Assembly (NCBI RefSeq): GCF_012276695.1 | Contig: NZ_CP038852.1 | Location: 1,240,001-1,304,000, forward strand | Length of the DNA: 64,000 nucleotides | Source: Candidatus Pelagibacter giovannonii | GTDB taxonomy: Bacteria; Pseudomonadota; Alphaproteobacteria; Pelagibacterales; Pelagibacteraceae | Direction: 5' to 3' | Shown here: positions 45,517-54,270 of the stretch, piece after piece | Layout of the letters: each line of letters starts with the position of its first letter | Numbering within the stretch: the first letter of the stretch is position 1 | Translations under genes and position numbers: made by a program | The notes under the pieces: model-generated | The model's input: only the letters and a program-made list of their open reading frames with translations | Told to the model about the DNA's origin: nothing | Databases searched by the model: none

Positions 45517-46275
45517 ATGCAAGATATATTTGCCGAAGATGTGGGAAATGGAATTCCTTTAGTTTTAGTCCATGGTTTTTTAGGCTCTTCTGAAATGTGG
45601 AGACTGCAAATAGATTTCTTTAAAGAAAATTATAGAATTATTGCACCAGCACTTCCAGGTTTTGGAAAAAGCAATCAAGTCAATTCATGTAGTTCAATTG
45701 AAGGTATGGCTAAATCTATATTGACAAGTTTAGAAAAAAAAAAGATAGAACGTTTTTATTTATTAGGTCACTCAATGGGTGGCATGATTGTGCAAGAAAT
45801 GGTTAAGTTCGCAGGTGAAAAAATTCTAAAGTTAATTTGTTATGGTACAGGACCCAGGGGAAATATACCTGGAAGATTTGAAACTATAGATGTTTCTAGA
45901 GAGAAACTAAAAACTAATGGACTGAATAATACAGCTTTTAGAATTGCAAAAACATGGTTCATTGAAGAGGATAAATCTAAATATTTTTACTTATGTGAAG
46001 AAGCAGGTAAGCAAACTTCTTTAGAGGCAGCAGACAATGCACTTGTTGCTATGAAAAATTGGAGTGGTATTGAAAATTTAAAAAATATTAAGAATAAAAC
46101 TTTGATAATTTGGGGAGATCAAGACAAAGCTTACAACTTTAATCAAGTGGAAACTTTAAAAGAAAATATTACAAATAGTGACCTTAGGATAGTTGATAGC
46201 TGCTCTCATAATGTTCATTTAGAGAAGCCGGATGAATTTAATAAAATAGTGAGTGAATTTCTTAAAAAAAACTGA
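45517..46275 (+). CDS. Alpha/beta hydrolase
   Basis: A 252-residue hydrolase. The oxyanion region is VLVHGFLGSSEMW, the nucleophile elbow GHSMGGM puts Ser at residue 86, Asp is in IIWGDQDKAYN and the His in CSHNVHLEKP. The pattern is that of lactone or ester hydrolases such as 3-oxoadipate enol-lactonase, with no residue revealing the substrate. It is divergent from the cupin gene with 37 bp between and ends at a long inverted repeat. Confidence 0.88.
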   Translation: MQDIFAEDVGNGIPLVLVHGFLGSSEMWRLQIDFFKENYRIIAPALPGFGKSNQVNSCSSIEGMAKSILTSLEKKKIERFYLLGHSMGGMIVQEMVKFAGEKILKLICYGTGPRGNIPGRFETIDVSREKLKTNGLNNTAFRIAKTWFIEEDKSKYFYLCEEAGKQTSLEAADNALVAMKNWSGIENLKNIKNKTLIIWGDQDKAYNFNQVETLKENITNSDLRIVDSCSHNVHLEKPDEFNKIVSEFLKKN

Positions 46276-46279
46276 TTGG

Positions 46280-46343
46280 TATTGGCTGAAACATTTAGCT
46301 AAATAATTAAAAAATTAATTTAATTAAAAAATTGCAGCCAATA
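46280..46343. repeat. Long-spaced inverted repeat between hydrolase and cspA
   Basis: TATTGGCTG at 46280-46288 is matched by CAGCCAATA at 46335-46343, a perfect 9-bp pair enclosing 46 AT-rich bases that can form their own small hairpin (AATTAATTTAATT). It lies between two convergent genes and could act as a bidirectional terminator on both RNAs. No function is proven. Confidence 0.55.
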
Positions 46344-46356
46344 GAAAGTGTGAATA

Positions 46357-46563
46357 TTATGCAGTTTTTAAATTTACCGCTGAAGGACCTTTTGGACCAT
46401 CTTCAACTTCAAAAGTCAAAGCTTGACCTTCATCTAAACCGTTCATACCAGCATCTCTAACAGCTGAAACGTGAACGAATACATCTTTTTCTTTATCTTC
46501 TCTTTCAATAAAACCAAAACCTTTAGTTGGATTGAACCATTTTACTTTTCCTTGTAGACTCAT
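46357..46563 (-). CDS. cspA: Cold-shock protein, CspA family
   Basis: A 68-residue single cold-shock domain with RNP1 KGFGFIE and RNP2 VFVHVSA. It binds single-stranded RNA/DNA and acts as an RNA chaperone. About 120 bp of noncoding sequence lie upstream with the AT-rich leader seen in many csp genes; I see no defined thermosensor there. It converges on the hydrolase gene across the inverted repeat. Confidence 0.96.
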   Translation of the reverse strand: MSLQGKVKWFNPTKGFGFIEREDKEKDVFVHVSAVRDAGMNGLDEGQALTFEVEDGPKGPSAVNLKTA

Positions 46564-46681
46564 ATTTATCTTCTTACTTTTTATTATGTTACTTTTATTA
46601 CTTATAATTAAGCAATTTACGCTTTGTTTAGATTTATTGAGGTTTTGTCAACTAAATTTAAAAGATTAAATAATTAAAGAC

Positions 46682-47149
46682 TTATTTGTTGCTAATTAGC
46701 ATTGTCATATAAATAGAGTTGATATCTTTTTTATAGTGAGAGAAGGGCTCACAGGCCTCAAAACCACACTTACTAAATAATTTTCTTGCAGTTAAAAAGA
46801 AGTAACCAGCACCTGTTTCTAAACTTAGTCTTTTAATATTAAGTTTTTTAGCCTCATTAATTAAATGATTTATGACTTTTGCGCCATTTCCTTTACTTCT
46901 AAAGTTGTCACTAACCCTTATAGATTTGAATTCACCATGTTCTTTATCTAGGAATTTTAATGCACCGCTTCCCATTAGGTCGTTTTCTTCCCACAGGCTC
47001 CAAAATTTAATAGTTGGGTCTTTTAATCCAGCTATATCAAGTACGTGAGCACTCCCTTCGGGTGAAACTGATCTTAACTCAATGAAATGCTTTATAAGCA
47101 GTTCATGAACTTCTGGGTTATCAAAATTTCCTTCGATTGATTTTAACAT
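46682..47149 (-). CDS. GNAT-family N-acetyltransferase
   Basis: A 155-residue acetyltransferase with FKSIRVSDNFRSKGNGAKVINHLINEA, the acetyl-CoA binding V-x-x-x-x-RGxGxG-type loop (here RSKGNG), and LETGAGYFFLTARKLFSKCGF at the C-terminus. The substrate is unknown; amino acids or small amines are common. It follows purK by 11 bp and may share its transcript. Confidence 0.85.
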   Translation of the reverse strand: MLKSIEGNFDNPEVHELLIKHFIELRSVSPEGSAHVLDIAGLKDPTIKFWSLWEENDLMGSGALKFLDKEHGEFKSIRVSDNFRSKGNGAKVINHLINEAKKLNIKRLSLETGAGYFFLTARKLFSKCGFEACEPFSHYKKDINSIYMTMLISNK

Positions 47150-47160
47150 TTTAGTAATAT

Positions 47161-48207
47161 CTACTTAAGAAGGGTTGTTAGGTGTCCCATTTTTCTTTTT
47201 TGTTTAATTTCTTTCTTAAGATAATCAAAGAAAAATTCATTTTCACTATGTTCTTTATTTCTATAATTAGTAATTTGGTCACCAATTATATTTGTCATCA
47301 TTGCATTGGATATTTTTTTAAGAGGTATCTGTTCTAGCTTACAAACTGCTCTTACATGATTTTCAAATTGACTTACGTTATATGTATTAATTGTTAAATG
47401 CCCTGAGTTATGAACTCTTGGAGCAATTTCATTTACATAAAGGTTGTCATTTCTGTCAATGAAAAACTCAATACACAAAGTTCCAATATATTTTAATTCT
47501 TCAGAAATTAAAGTTGCCCATAGTTTTGATTGCTCTAATATTTTATCACTAATTTCTGCTGGAATTTTAGAGCTTTTCAAAATTTGGTCTTCATGTACAT
47601 TTTCAATAGGTTCATAAATTTCATATTTCTGAATATCAAATCTTGTAATAATTATTGAGATTTCTTTTTTAAGTTTAACAAGCTTTTCTAAAATATAACC
47701 TTTTGAGTAATCAACATTAATTGAGTCTAAATTTTTCAAACTACTAATTGGGTGCTGTCCTTTACCATCATACCCCAGGGTTGTAGTTTTTAGTATACCA
47801 GGTAGTAATTCTTCAACCGACTCAATGTCAGATTTTTTTTCAACAGATACATATCTTGTAGTTCTTATATTAAGATTATTAACAAAATCTTTTTCTGCTA
47901 ATCTATGTTGAATTATTCTATTTACAGAAGGTTTTGGTAAAACAGGTTTTATTTTATTAATTTCATTTAATGTTTCATATGGAATGTTTTCAAATTCATA
48001 AGTTACAACATCAACTTTACTCAAAAACACATTAATCTTATTTTTATCATTATATTCACCGTGTACAAAATCATTAGAAAAATTTTGCGCAGGGGCATCA
48101 ATATCATCACAAAAAATAACTGTTTTAATTTCAAGTTTATTTGCAGCAATTGCCAGCATACTACCTAACTGACCTCCACCTATAATTCCAAGAATTGGTT
48201 TAGACAT
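47161..48207 (-). CDS. purK: N5-carboxyaminoimidazole ribonucleotide synthase
   Basis: A 348-residue ATP-grasp enzyme of purine synthesis, converting AIR, bicarbonate and ATP to N5-CAIR. The N-terminus is ILGIIGGGQLGSMLA, and ILKTTTLGYDGKGQ, CIEFFIDRNDNLYVNEIAPRVHNSGH and TINTYNVSQFENH are the ATP-grasp and metal-binding segments. The upstream gene purE (9 bp apart) performs the next step, the usual pairing in bacteria. Confidence 0.96.
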   Translation of the reverse strand: MSKPILGIIGGGQLGSMLAIAANKLEIKTVIFCDDIDAPAQNFSNDFVHGEYNDKNKINVFLSKVDVVTYEFENIPYETLNEINKIKPVLPKPSVNRIIQHRLAEKDFVNNLNIRTTRYVSVEKKSDIESVEELLPGILKTTTLGYDGKGQHPISSLKNLDSINVDYSKGYILEKLVKLKKEISIIITRFDIQKYEIYEPIENVHEDQILKSSKIPAEISDKILEQSKLWATLISEELKYIGTLCIEFFIDRNDNLYVNEIAPRVHNSGHLTINTYNVSQFENHVRAVCKLEQIPLKKISNAMMTNIIGDQITNYRNKEHSENEFFFDYLKKEIKQKRKMGHLTTLLK

Positions 48208-48216
48208 ATTTTAAAA

Positions 48217-48708
48217 CTATTTAGGCTTTTTTTTAACAGATTTGCTTTGACTTAAACGGAACTGGTTTAATTTTTTTTTGATAGCCAAATCATTAAGACC
48301 AATAATGGATGCAGCTAATAAAGCAGCATTAATTGCACCATCTTCTCCAATTGCTAGTGTTCCAACAGGTATTCCTTTTGGCATTTGTGCAATAGATAAA
48401 AGACTATCAAGACCTTTCAACTTTTTACTTTCAATTGGAACTCCTAGTACTGGTAGTGAGGTAAGGGCTGAAATCATTCCTGGTAAATGTGCAGATCCAC
48501 CAGCTCCGGCAATAATTACCGCTATACCATTTTTTTCAGCATTAATAGAAAAATCATACATCCTTTTAGGGGTTCTATGAGCTGATATTATTTTTGTTTC
48601 AAATTTTATATTTAATTTTTTAAGAATATTTTGACAAAATATCATGGTTTTGTGGTCAGATTGACTACCCATAACAATTGATACTTTATTTAATTTATTT
48701 TTAGCCAT
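48217..48708 (-). CDS. purE: N5-carboxyaminoimidazole ribonucleotide mutase
   Basis: A 163-residue class I PurE with GSQSDHKTM near the N-terminus, ISAHRTPKRMYDF, AGAGGSAHLPGMISALTSLPVLGVP and the AQMPKGIPVGTLAIG segment that together form the active site. It converts N5-CAIR to CAIR in purine biosynthesis. First gene of the purE-purK unit, divergent from the M19-like gene. A Lys-rich tail of about 10 residues extends beyond the usual end. Confidence 0.96.
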   Translation of the reverse strand: MAKNKLNKVSIVMGSQSDHKTMIFCQNILKKLNIKFETKIISAHRTPKRMYDFSINAEKNGIAVIIAGAGGSAHLPGMISALTSLPVLGVPIESKKLKGLDSLLSIAQMPKGIPVGTLAIGEDGAINAALLAASIIGLNDLAIKKKLNQFRLSQSKSVKKKPK

Positions 48709-48822
48709 TTGTTGTAATTTTATTCTAACGTAAATTGTTATTTCAAATTAAGCCTAAAATTTCAATAAAATTAATAGAATTTATCTATCTTATTGATATT
48801 CTTTAAAACAAATAAGATCACA

Positions 48823-49794
48823 ATGAATTTTAAAATTGATAATTTACAATATTGTAACTGGTCTAGAGAAATTTTTCAGATCAATAAACAAGCAGGACTG
48901 GATGCAATCCACGTAACTATTGTTTACCACGAAGATTTTGATGAGCTAAAAACAGTATTGAAAAATTGGGAAAATCACTTTTCAGAAAATTCTGAATTAA
49001 TTTTTCATGGTAAAAGTTTTAAAGATATAGAAAAAGCTAAATCTGAAAATAAAACTGCAGTTTTTTTTGGTTTTCAAAATTGTTCACCTATAGAAGATGA
49101 CATTGGATTAGTTGAAAAAGTTTATGATTTAGGATGCAGATTTATGCAGCTTACTTATAACAATCAGTCATTACTAGCGACAGGATGCTATGAGACAATA
49201 GATAGTGGAGTTACTAATTTTGGTAAAGAGGTAATTAAAGAGATGAACAGACTAGGTCTTGTAATAGATATGTCTCATTCAGCAGAAAAAAGTACAATTG
49301 ATGCAATCGAAATAAGTGAAAAACCGATTGCAATAACTCATGCAAACCCATCATTTTGGCATCCAGCTAAGAGAAACAAGTCAAACAAACTATTAAAAAT
49401 TTTATCCGAACATAAAGGAATGTTGGGTCTATCTTTATACCCTCATCACTTAAAAGATGGAACAGATTGTTCTTTAGAAAGCTTTTGTGAAATGACAGCT
49501 AAGACTGCTGAGATTATGGAGGTTAAAAAAATAGGAATTGGTTCAGATCTTTGTCTAAACCAACCAGATACTATTGTTGAGTGGATGAGAAATGGTACTT
49601 GGACTAAAAGCAAAAACTATGGAGAAGGATCAAAAAATAAACCCGGCTTTCCAAAACAACCAGATTGGTTTTTAGATGCAAGAGGGTTTAAAAACTTAGA
49701 GTCAGGACTTAAAAAAGTTGGTTTTTCAGTAAGTGAAGTTAATGGAATTCTTGGAAACAACTGGTACAATTTTTACAAAGAAATGAACCAATGA
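48823..49794 (+). CDS. Peptidase M19 (membrane dipeptidase)-like protein
   Basis: A 323-residue TIM-barrel protein of the M19 dipeptidase family. The ATG at 48823 is chosen over a TTG at 48793. Recognisable segments are GCRFMQLTYNNQSLLATGCYE, GLVIDMSHSAEKST, PIAITHANP and IGIGSDLCLNQ. The usual first His-x-Asp metal pair is not present near the N-terminus and the bridging Glu position reads FGFQNCSP, with Gln. It may use one metal or a different substrate. It overlaps the 550-aa gene by 4 bp. Confidence 0.8.
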   Translation: MNFKIDNLQYCNWSREIFQINKQAGLDAIHVTIVYHEDFDELKTVLKNWENHFSENSELIFHGKSFKDIEKAKSENKTAVFFGFQNCSPIEDDIGLVEKVYDLGCRFMQLTYNNQSLLATGCYETIDSGVTNFGKEVIKEMNRLGLVIDMSHSAEKSTIDAIEISEKPIAITHANPSFWHPAKRNKSNKLLKILSEHKGMLGLSLYPHHLKDGTDCSLESFCEMTAKTAEIMEVKKIGIGSDLCLNQPDTIVEWMRNGTWTKSKNYGEGSKNKPGFPKQPDWFLDARGFKNLESGLKKVGFSVSEVNGILGNNWYNFYKEMNQ

Positions 49795-51443
49795 ATATCT
49801 CATTAAGAGACCCCAATATAGTAATGAAATTATCAAGATTAGGGTCATTTCATCAATCTAAACTTTCATTTTTAAGAAGTTTTTTAAAAGAGTTTAAAGA
49901 TTGGGATTATAAAAGAGATTTATTTGAATTAAATGAACATGGTTATGGCACAGCAGTTTATTCATTTAAAAAAAAAAACAGAGTGTATTCATTAATTTGT
50001 TTTGCAAATGAATTGGATGAAAATGAAAGATCAGATAGAGTTATAGCTACTAAATGGGATGCAGCCTTTACGCTTTTTGATGGCGTTCCAAAAAAACAAG
50101 ATATTGAAAGATTAAAAAATGAAGTCCCAAAACAAGAATTTGGCAGACTTTCCTATAAAGAGTTAACGCTTTCAAGAGCCAATAAATCAGTTAGAGTTTT
50201 CAATCATGTGGTTGAATGCTTAAGTGAAGGTAAACAGCCTGATAATGACTTAATAACTAGTGTTGGTTATTTATATCGAACAACTGCAGTTTATGGGTCA
50301 GGTAAATTTGGTTTAGCAGATAGATTTAGAATTAAAGATAGAGAAGAAATATACGGGCCTTTTAGATTAGAAATGATGTTGGTTTATTTAGTTAGGCAAT
50401 TTACTTTTGATCAAGTTAATCACGTTGCAAAAAACAAGAACCCAAAAAAAGCTGTAAGTCTTGATATAAATATTTGTAAAAGCTTAGGAATAGGAAATTC
50501 TACAGGGCTAGGAATGGCTCCATTTATTGTTAACCATCCAACTCTTTTAAATAATTGGATTTCAGCAAGGGAAATTTCTTTAAAAAAGATAAGAGAGATA
50601 AAAACAATATCAGAGAAAGATAAAAACTTATTTTTAGAATGTTTAAAAAAATCAATAAAAAATATCACTTCTTGGAATACTGAAAGCGAATATCAAATAA
50701 ATAAAATTAAATCTTTATTAAAAGATCTTAATAGATTTATTATCTACTTAGATAACAATTTTAATTTTGAGCAAGATTATGCTTTTAATGAACTATATCT
50801 CCATTTAGAAAAAGAATATTGTGAAGAATGTATTGAATATGTTGTCTCAATGATGATGGAACCTTATGATGATATAACGTCTCCGTTAATTAAAGAAATG
50901 AGTTCTGAAGAAGAAAAATATTTTAATATTCCAACTGAGCGAACGGTAGAAGACTTAAAGCTGATCTTAGAAAAAAAATACCCAGATATCTTAACTATAG
51001 ATTTTACTAAAGATGAAAATAATTTAAATTTTTGGTTTATTTCAAAAAATAAAGAAGAACCAAGACTAGCAAGTAGATTTGATGAAGTGGGTGCTGAGTT
51101 AGAGCAACCCCTAGCAATTGCAAGAGATATTAAAAAACTTTATGAATTGTTATCGGTTAATAAAAATAGCTGGACCATTGCTAAATTTTTATCAACTAAT
51201 AATGAATTAAGACACGTTGTTAGAAGAGCATTTATAGTAGAGAAATTCCCTTATTCTGAAATACAAGACAATACTATTGGCCAAAAAATAATGCCTATTG
51301 ATATGCTGAGATTAAAGTTATCATTTTTTGGAGCATTAAAATTTGATCCACGTTCTGATAAATGGTTAAGAATATGCATGTTTCAAGGAGCACCCTTACC
51401 AGAGCAATTAAAAAACTATGATGAACATTGGGTTTATAATTAA
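49791..51443 (+). CDS. Conserved hypothetical protein, 550 aa
   Basis: I do not recognise this protein. It is a soluble, mostly helical 550-residue protein with no signal peptide or membrane helix. Notable conserved-looking blocks include FRLEMMLVYLVRQFTFDQVNHVAK, SLGIGNSTGLGMAPFIVNHP, IKEMSSEEEKYFNIPTERTV and RHVVRRAFIVEKFPY; the NSTGLGMAPFI loop looks like a ligand-binding turn. It is second in a tightly overlapping operon of M19-like, 550-aa, DUF3726-like and Cys-rich genes. Function unknown; it is probably a partner of these. Confidence 0.85.
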   Translation: MNISLRDPNIVMKLSRLGSFHQSKLSFLRSFLKEFKDWDYKRDLFELNEHGYGTAVYSFKKKNRVYSLICFANELDENERSDRVIATKWDAAFTLFDGVPKKQDIERLKNEVPKQEFGRLSYKELTLSRANKSVRVFNHVVECLSEGKQPDNDLITSVGYLYRTTAVYGSGKFGLADRFRIKDREEIYGPFRLEMMLVYLVRQFTFDQVNHVAKNKNPKKAVSLDINICKSLGIGNSTGLGMAPFIVNHPTLLNNWISAREISLKKIREIKTISEKDKNLFLECLKKSIKNITSWNTESEYQINKIKSLLKDLNRFIIYLDNNFNFEQDYAFNELYLHLEKEYCEECIEYVVSMMMEPYDDITSPLIKEMSSEEEKYFNIPTERTVEDLKLILEKKYPDILTIDFTKDENNLNFWFISKNKEEPRLASRFDEVGAELEQPLAIARDIKKLYELLSVNKNSWTIAKFLSTNNELRHVVRRAFIVEKFPYSEIQDNTIGQKIMPIDMLRLKLSFFGALKFDPRSDKWLRICMFQGAPLPEQLKNYDEHWVYN

Positions 51444-51448
51444 TCAAT

Positions 51449-52060
51449 ATGAGATCATTAAGCGAAATAGATACAGTTTCTAAAAGATCAAGCAAGGCTG
51501 CCGGATATTCATGGGGGATTGCAGAAGAGATTGGAAAAAATATAAGACTACTTGAAATTTTTAGCTTACCTGGAATTAAAAACTTAAATAGTTTTTTTAA
51601 GAAAAAAAAAGAATTACGGTTAGAGAATATCAGCATCATAAAGCAAGATAATGAGGCTAATAAAAATGAATATTGTCCAATAATTGCAGGGGTAAATTTT
51701 TTAGATCAGATTAAAACTTTAGAAATTTTAAACGAAATAACGTTTAAAAAAGTCTCATATCCATTACTTTTCTTACCATTTGTAAGCAGGGCAGCAGAGG
51801 TGATTGGTAAAAGAATATTCTTAAAAATGGATGACAGGGAATTTTTATTAAACTTTAATAACAATATTTATTCAAATTATACTAAAAACGAAATTATCGA
51901 AACTGCTGAAAATATTTACTTAAAGGTTTTAGAAAATAGAGACTCGTTTGAAGAAAAGGAATGGAATGAACTCTATAAGCTTTCAGAAGAAACGTTTGTT
52001 GAAGAAAATGAAAGCTTAAAACAAGGTGGAGCAGGGGCTGGCCTTACTGATAATGACTAA
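51449..52060 (+). CDS. DUF3726-like protein
   Basis: A 203-residue protein whose ends fit the DUF3726 pattern: SLSEIDTVSKRSSKAAGYSWGIAEEIG at the start and QGGAGAGLTDND at the end. The N-terminal part is helical and the body carries no known catalytic motif. It begins 5 bp after the 550-aa gene and its stop overlaps the start of the next gene by 8 bp. Proteins of this family are known mainly from alphaproteobacteria and have no assigned role. Confidence 0.72.
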   Translation: MRSLSEIDTVSKRSSKAAGYSWGIAEEIGKNIRLLEIFSLPGIKNLNSFFKKKKELRLENISIIKQDNEANKNEYCPIIAGVNFLDQIKTLEILNEITFKKVSYPLLFLPFVSRAAEVIGKRIFLKMDDREFLLNFNNNIYSNYTKNEIIETAENIYLKVLENRDSFEEKEWNELYKLSEETFVEENESLKQGGAGAGLTDND

Positions 52061-52223
52061 AGACTTTGATGATCAAACTAATAATGATGAAGAAGTTCTT
52101 CAATTAGATAATTTTTGTGAAGAGTGTAAAAAAGAAGACCCGAGTGTTTCTCAAAATTTAATTTTAACAGGATTTAAAACCTGTAATTCTTGTAAACTTT
52201 CAAAAACTATATTTCCGATTTAA
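52053..52223 (+). CDS. Cys-rich 56-aa protein, possible zinc ribbon
   Basis: A 56-residue protein with two Cys-x-x-Cys pairs, Cys22/Cys25 (CEECKKED) and Cys44/Cys47 (CNSCKLS), the spacing of a zinc-ribbon or rubredoxin-like knuckle. The ATG at 52053 is inside the end of the DUF3726-like gene; an earlier in-frame start at 52026 is less likely. Last gene of the four-gene operon; its stop overlaps that of the convergent Yip1-like gene. Confidence 0.7.
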   Translation: MTKDFDDQTNNDEEVLQLDNFCEECKKEDPSVSQNLILTGFKTCNSCKLSKTIFPI

Positions 52224-52765
52224 CTAATATTGCTAATGGGTAGAGCATTCATTTTGCTCATTACAAACGATATTGAAAGAAAAGCAATTATTAAAAAAGC
52301 TAAAAAGACTATTCCAAATGATTTAAAATTAGACTTTAGGTTTAAAACTTGTTTTGTTGAAATGATTAATCCTGCAAATATCCAAAACTGAGTTAAAAAT
52401 ATTATTGGGATCATTAAATCTGGTGTTACAGCAAAAAATCTTAAAAGCCCTGGTGCATGAGCAAACCCTACTGCTGTTAATACTTTTTTAAATGGTACTT
52501 TTGTTTCTTTATCTGGAAATAATTTTACACCGATCACATAAATAAATAGTCCCCACACAAACCAAGTAAGAATGGCAGTTAAACCAGACATTGCAACAGC
52601 AGTTTTAATAACAGTATTTGCAGCAACAGCCCCAGCTAACCCGTCTAATATCATTATAAGGCCTGCAAAATATATTGCAGCTTCACCAAAGTTCTTATTA
52701 TCTTTGTAAAGAGTTTTATCTAATTTAATAGACCGAACAATTATATTTAAAAACTGACCAAACAT
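52220..52765 (-). CDS. Yip1-domain membrane protein
   Basis: A 181-residue protein with about five hydrophobic segments and the Yip1 pattern YVIGVKLFPDKETKVPFKKVLTAVGFAHAPGLLRFF. Yip1 domain proteins are found in bacteria without assigned role. Its start codon shares a base with the stop of the 35-aa gene upstream (TAATG), and its stop overlaps that of the Cys-rich gene on the other strand. Confidence 0.82.
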   Translation of the reverse strand: MFGQFLNIIVRSIKLDKTLYKDNKNFGEAAIYFAGLIMILDGLAGAVAANTVIKTAVAMSGLTAILTWFVWGLFIYVIGVKLFPDKETKVPFKKVLTAVGFAHAPGLLRFFAVTPDLMIPIIFLTQFWIFAGLIISTKQVLNLKSNFKSFGIVFLAFLIIAFLSISFVMSKMNALPISNIS

Positions 52766-52872
52766 TATTTATTTTTTCTATTTTTCTGTGCTTTGTAAGA
52801 AACAAATAGTGGAAAGAGTATTAAAGCAATTACTATTATTATGCAAACTACGATTAGGAATGTTTTTGTCAT
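52765..52872 (-). CDS. 35-aa membrane micro-protein coupled to the Yip1-like gene
   Basis: A frame of 35 codons from ATG 52872, reading MTKTFLIVVCIIIVIALILFPLF then a basic tail (YKAQKNRKNK). It is almost all one membrane helix. Its TAA forms TAATG with the start codon of the Yip1-like gene, a strong sign of translational coupling. There is no good ribosome binding site before its own start, only a GC-rich hairpin. Confidence 0.6.
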   Translation of the reverse strand: MTKTFLIVVCIIIVIALILFPLFVSYKAQKNRKNK

Positions 52873-52879
52873 TATTAGT

Positions 52880-52900
52880 GGGGGAGAATAAGCCTCCCCC
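52880..52900. terminator. GC-rich hairpin after the DmdA-like gene
   Basis: GGGGGAG (52880-52886) pairs with CTCCCCC (52894-52900) around a 7-base loop, an exceptional GC island in this AT-rich DNA. It lies 12 bp beyond the stop of the - strand demethylase-like gene. No T run follows on either strand, so termination or 3'-end protection of the mRNA is possible rather than certain. Confidence 0.5.
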
Positions 52901-52911
52901 AAATAATTAAT

Positions 52912-54270
52912 TTAACCTTTAACGACTTCTCTTGTGTTTGCGTTATAAGATTCTGTAAATGGAATATCCACTACAACTGCATCAACAGGTGTTCCTGGTG
53001 TGTCAGAATATTTAGCAGGTAAGTGAACTTTGTACTTAGTTCCAACTTTACCTTTAGGGAAACCATTAGCATTTAATGTTCCCTCAAATGGTACGTATCC
53101 CATTGCTATATTTTGACCTTTTTCAGGGTGATACCAAGGTGATGTGATAAACCCAACTGGATCTCCACCACTCTCAGGTGACACCAACCAAAAGTCAGGA
53201 GCATATTCTTCAATTGGTTTTCCACCCAACTCAAGACCTACTAACTGAAGTTTGTAAGGTTTTTTTCCATCCTTAAGCTCTGCGCCCATTTTCTCTAGTG
53301 CAGCTTTTCCAACATAGTCAGCTTTTTTACCCCACTCACCTTTACCAGATAGCGATACTTGGTAACCAAGATTACATTGGAAAGGATTGTGTTGTTGATC
53401 CATGTCTTGTCCCCAAGAAAGAATTCCAGCTTGAATTCTTCTATGATGAGCAGGAGCGATAACCATTAGGCTATGTTTTTTTCCAGCTTCAAGAACAGCA
53501 TTCCACATATCATCAGCATATTTAGTTGCTTCTCTTAAGTAGATTTCATATCCAGCTTCACCTGAAAAACCAGATTGTGAAATTACACAACTTCTGCCGC
53601 CAACTTTAACTTCAGCTAAACCGTAGAAAGGCATATTGTCAAAATCAACTTGATCTCCACAAAGGTCTTTCATTAAGGCTTTTGATTTAGGACCTTGAAT
53701 TTGCACAGGGCAAACGTCAATTTCTTCAATTGTACAATCAAATCTTCCATCAGCGTTAACACCTTGAAGATACATTCCAATATCAGAGTCTGATAGTGAG
53801 AACCAAAATTCATCTTTTGAAATTCTAAGAAGAATAGGATCATTTAAAACTCCACCATAAGCATTACATAAAATTACATATCTTGCTCTCATAGGTGAGA
53901 TTTTAGTTGCATCTCTAGTTATTACGTAGTCAGTAAACTTTTCTGCATCAGGACCTTTAACTCTAATTTGTCTTTCAACAGCAACGTTCCACATTGTAAC
54001 GTGATTTTTAATTGCTTCATACTCAACCATAGCTCCACCATCTTCAGGTTTTACATAACCTCTTGGGTGATAAATACGATTGTAAACAGTTGCTCTCCAA
54101 CAACCAGCTTCCATTGATAGATGCCAGTATGGAGATTTTCTTACTCTTGTTGAAATTAACATTTCAACTTTTGTAGGCCCACTTTGTCTTAAGTTGTATG
54201 GTACTTCACGATCTGATTGATCAACTGAAGTCACATGATTTAGTTTAGTATAGTCAAATTCATTAGACAT
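52912..54270 (-). CDS. DmdA-like/GcvT-fold THF-dependent demethylase
   Basis: A 452-residue protein of the GcvT/DmdA superfamily. VEYEAIKNHVTMWNVAVERQIRVKGPDA, GGVLNDPILLRIS and FWFSLSDSDIG resemble the DMSP demethylase DmdA more than glycine-cleavage T protein; the C-terminal beta-barrel ends VGTKYKVHLPAK. It is about 80 residues longer than known DmdA (near 370), so it is likely a related enzyme for a different N-, S- or O-methyl donor. It overlaps the MetF-like gene by 8 bp, suggesting that the methyl group passes through 5-methyl-THF. Confidence 0.72.
   Translation of the reverse strand: MSNEFDYTKLNHVTSVDQSDREVPYNLRQSGPTKVEMLISTRVRKSPYWHLSMEAGCWRATVYNRIYHPRGYVKPEDGGAMVEYEAIKNHVTMWNVAVERQIRVKGPDAEKFTDYVITRDATKISPMRARYVILCNAYGGVLNDPILLRISKDEFWFSLSDSDIGMYLQGVNADGRFDCTIEEIDVCPVQIQGPKSKALMKDLCGDQVDFDNMPFYGLAEVKVGGRSCVISQSGFSGEAGYEIYLREATKYADDMWNAVLEAGKKHSLMVIAPAHHRRIQAGILSWGQDMDQQHNPFQCNLGYQVSLSGKGEWGKKADYVGKAALEKMGAELKDGKKPYKLQLVGLELGGKPIEEYAPDFWLVSPESGGDPVGFITSPWYHPEKGQNIAMGYVPFEGTLNANGFPKGKVGTKYKVHLPAKYSDTPGTPVDAVVVDIPFTESYNANTREVVKG

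Noticed and set aside
48823..52223. Phage-defence system in the four-gene unknown operon
   Set aside because: No nuclease, ATPase, NADase, TIR or membrane-pore motif is visible and a M19-like enzyme points to metabolism.
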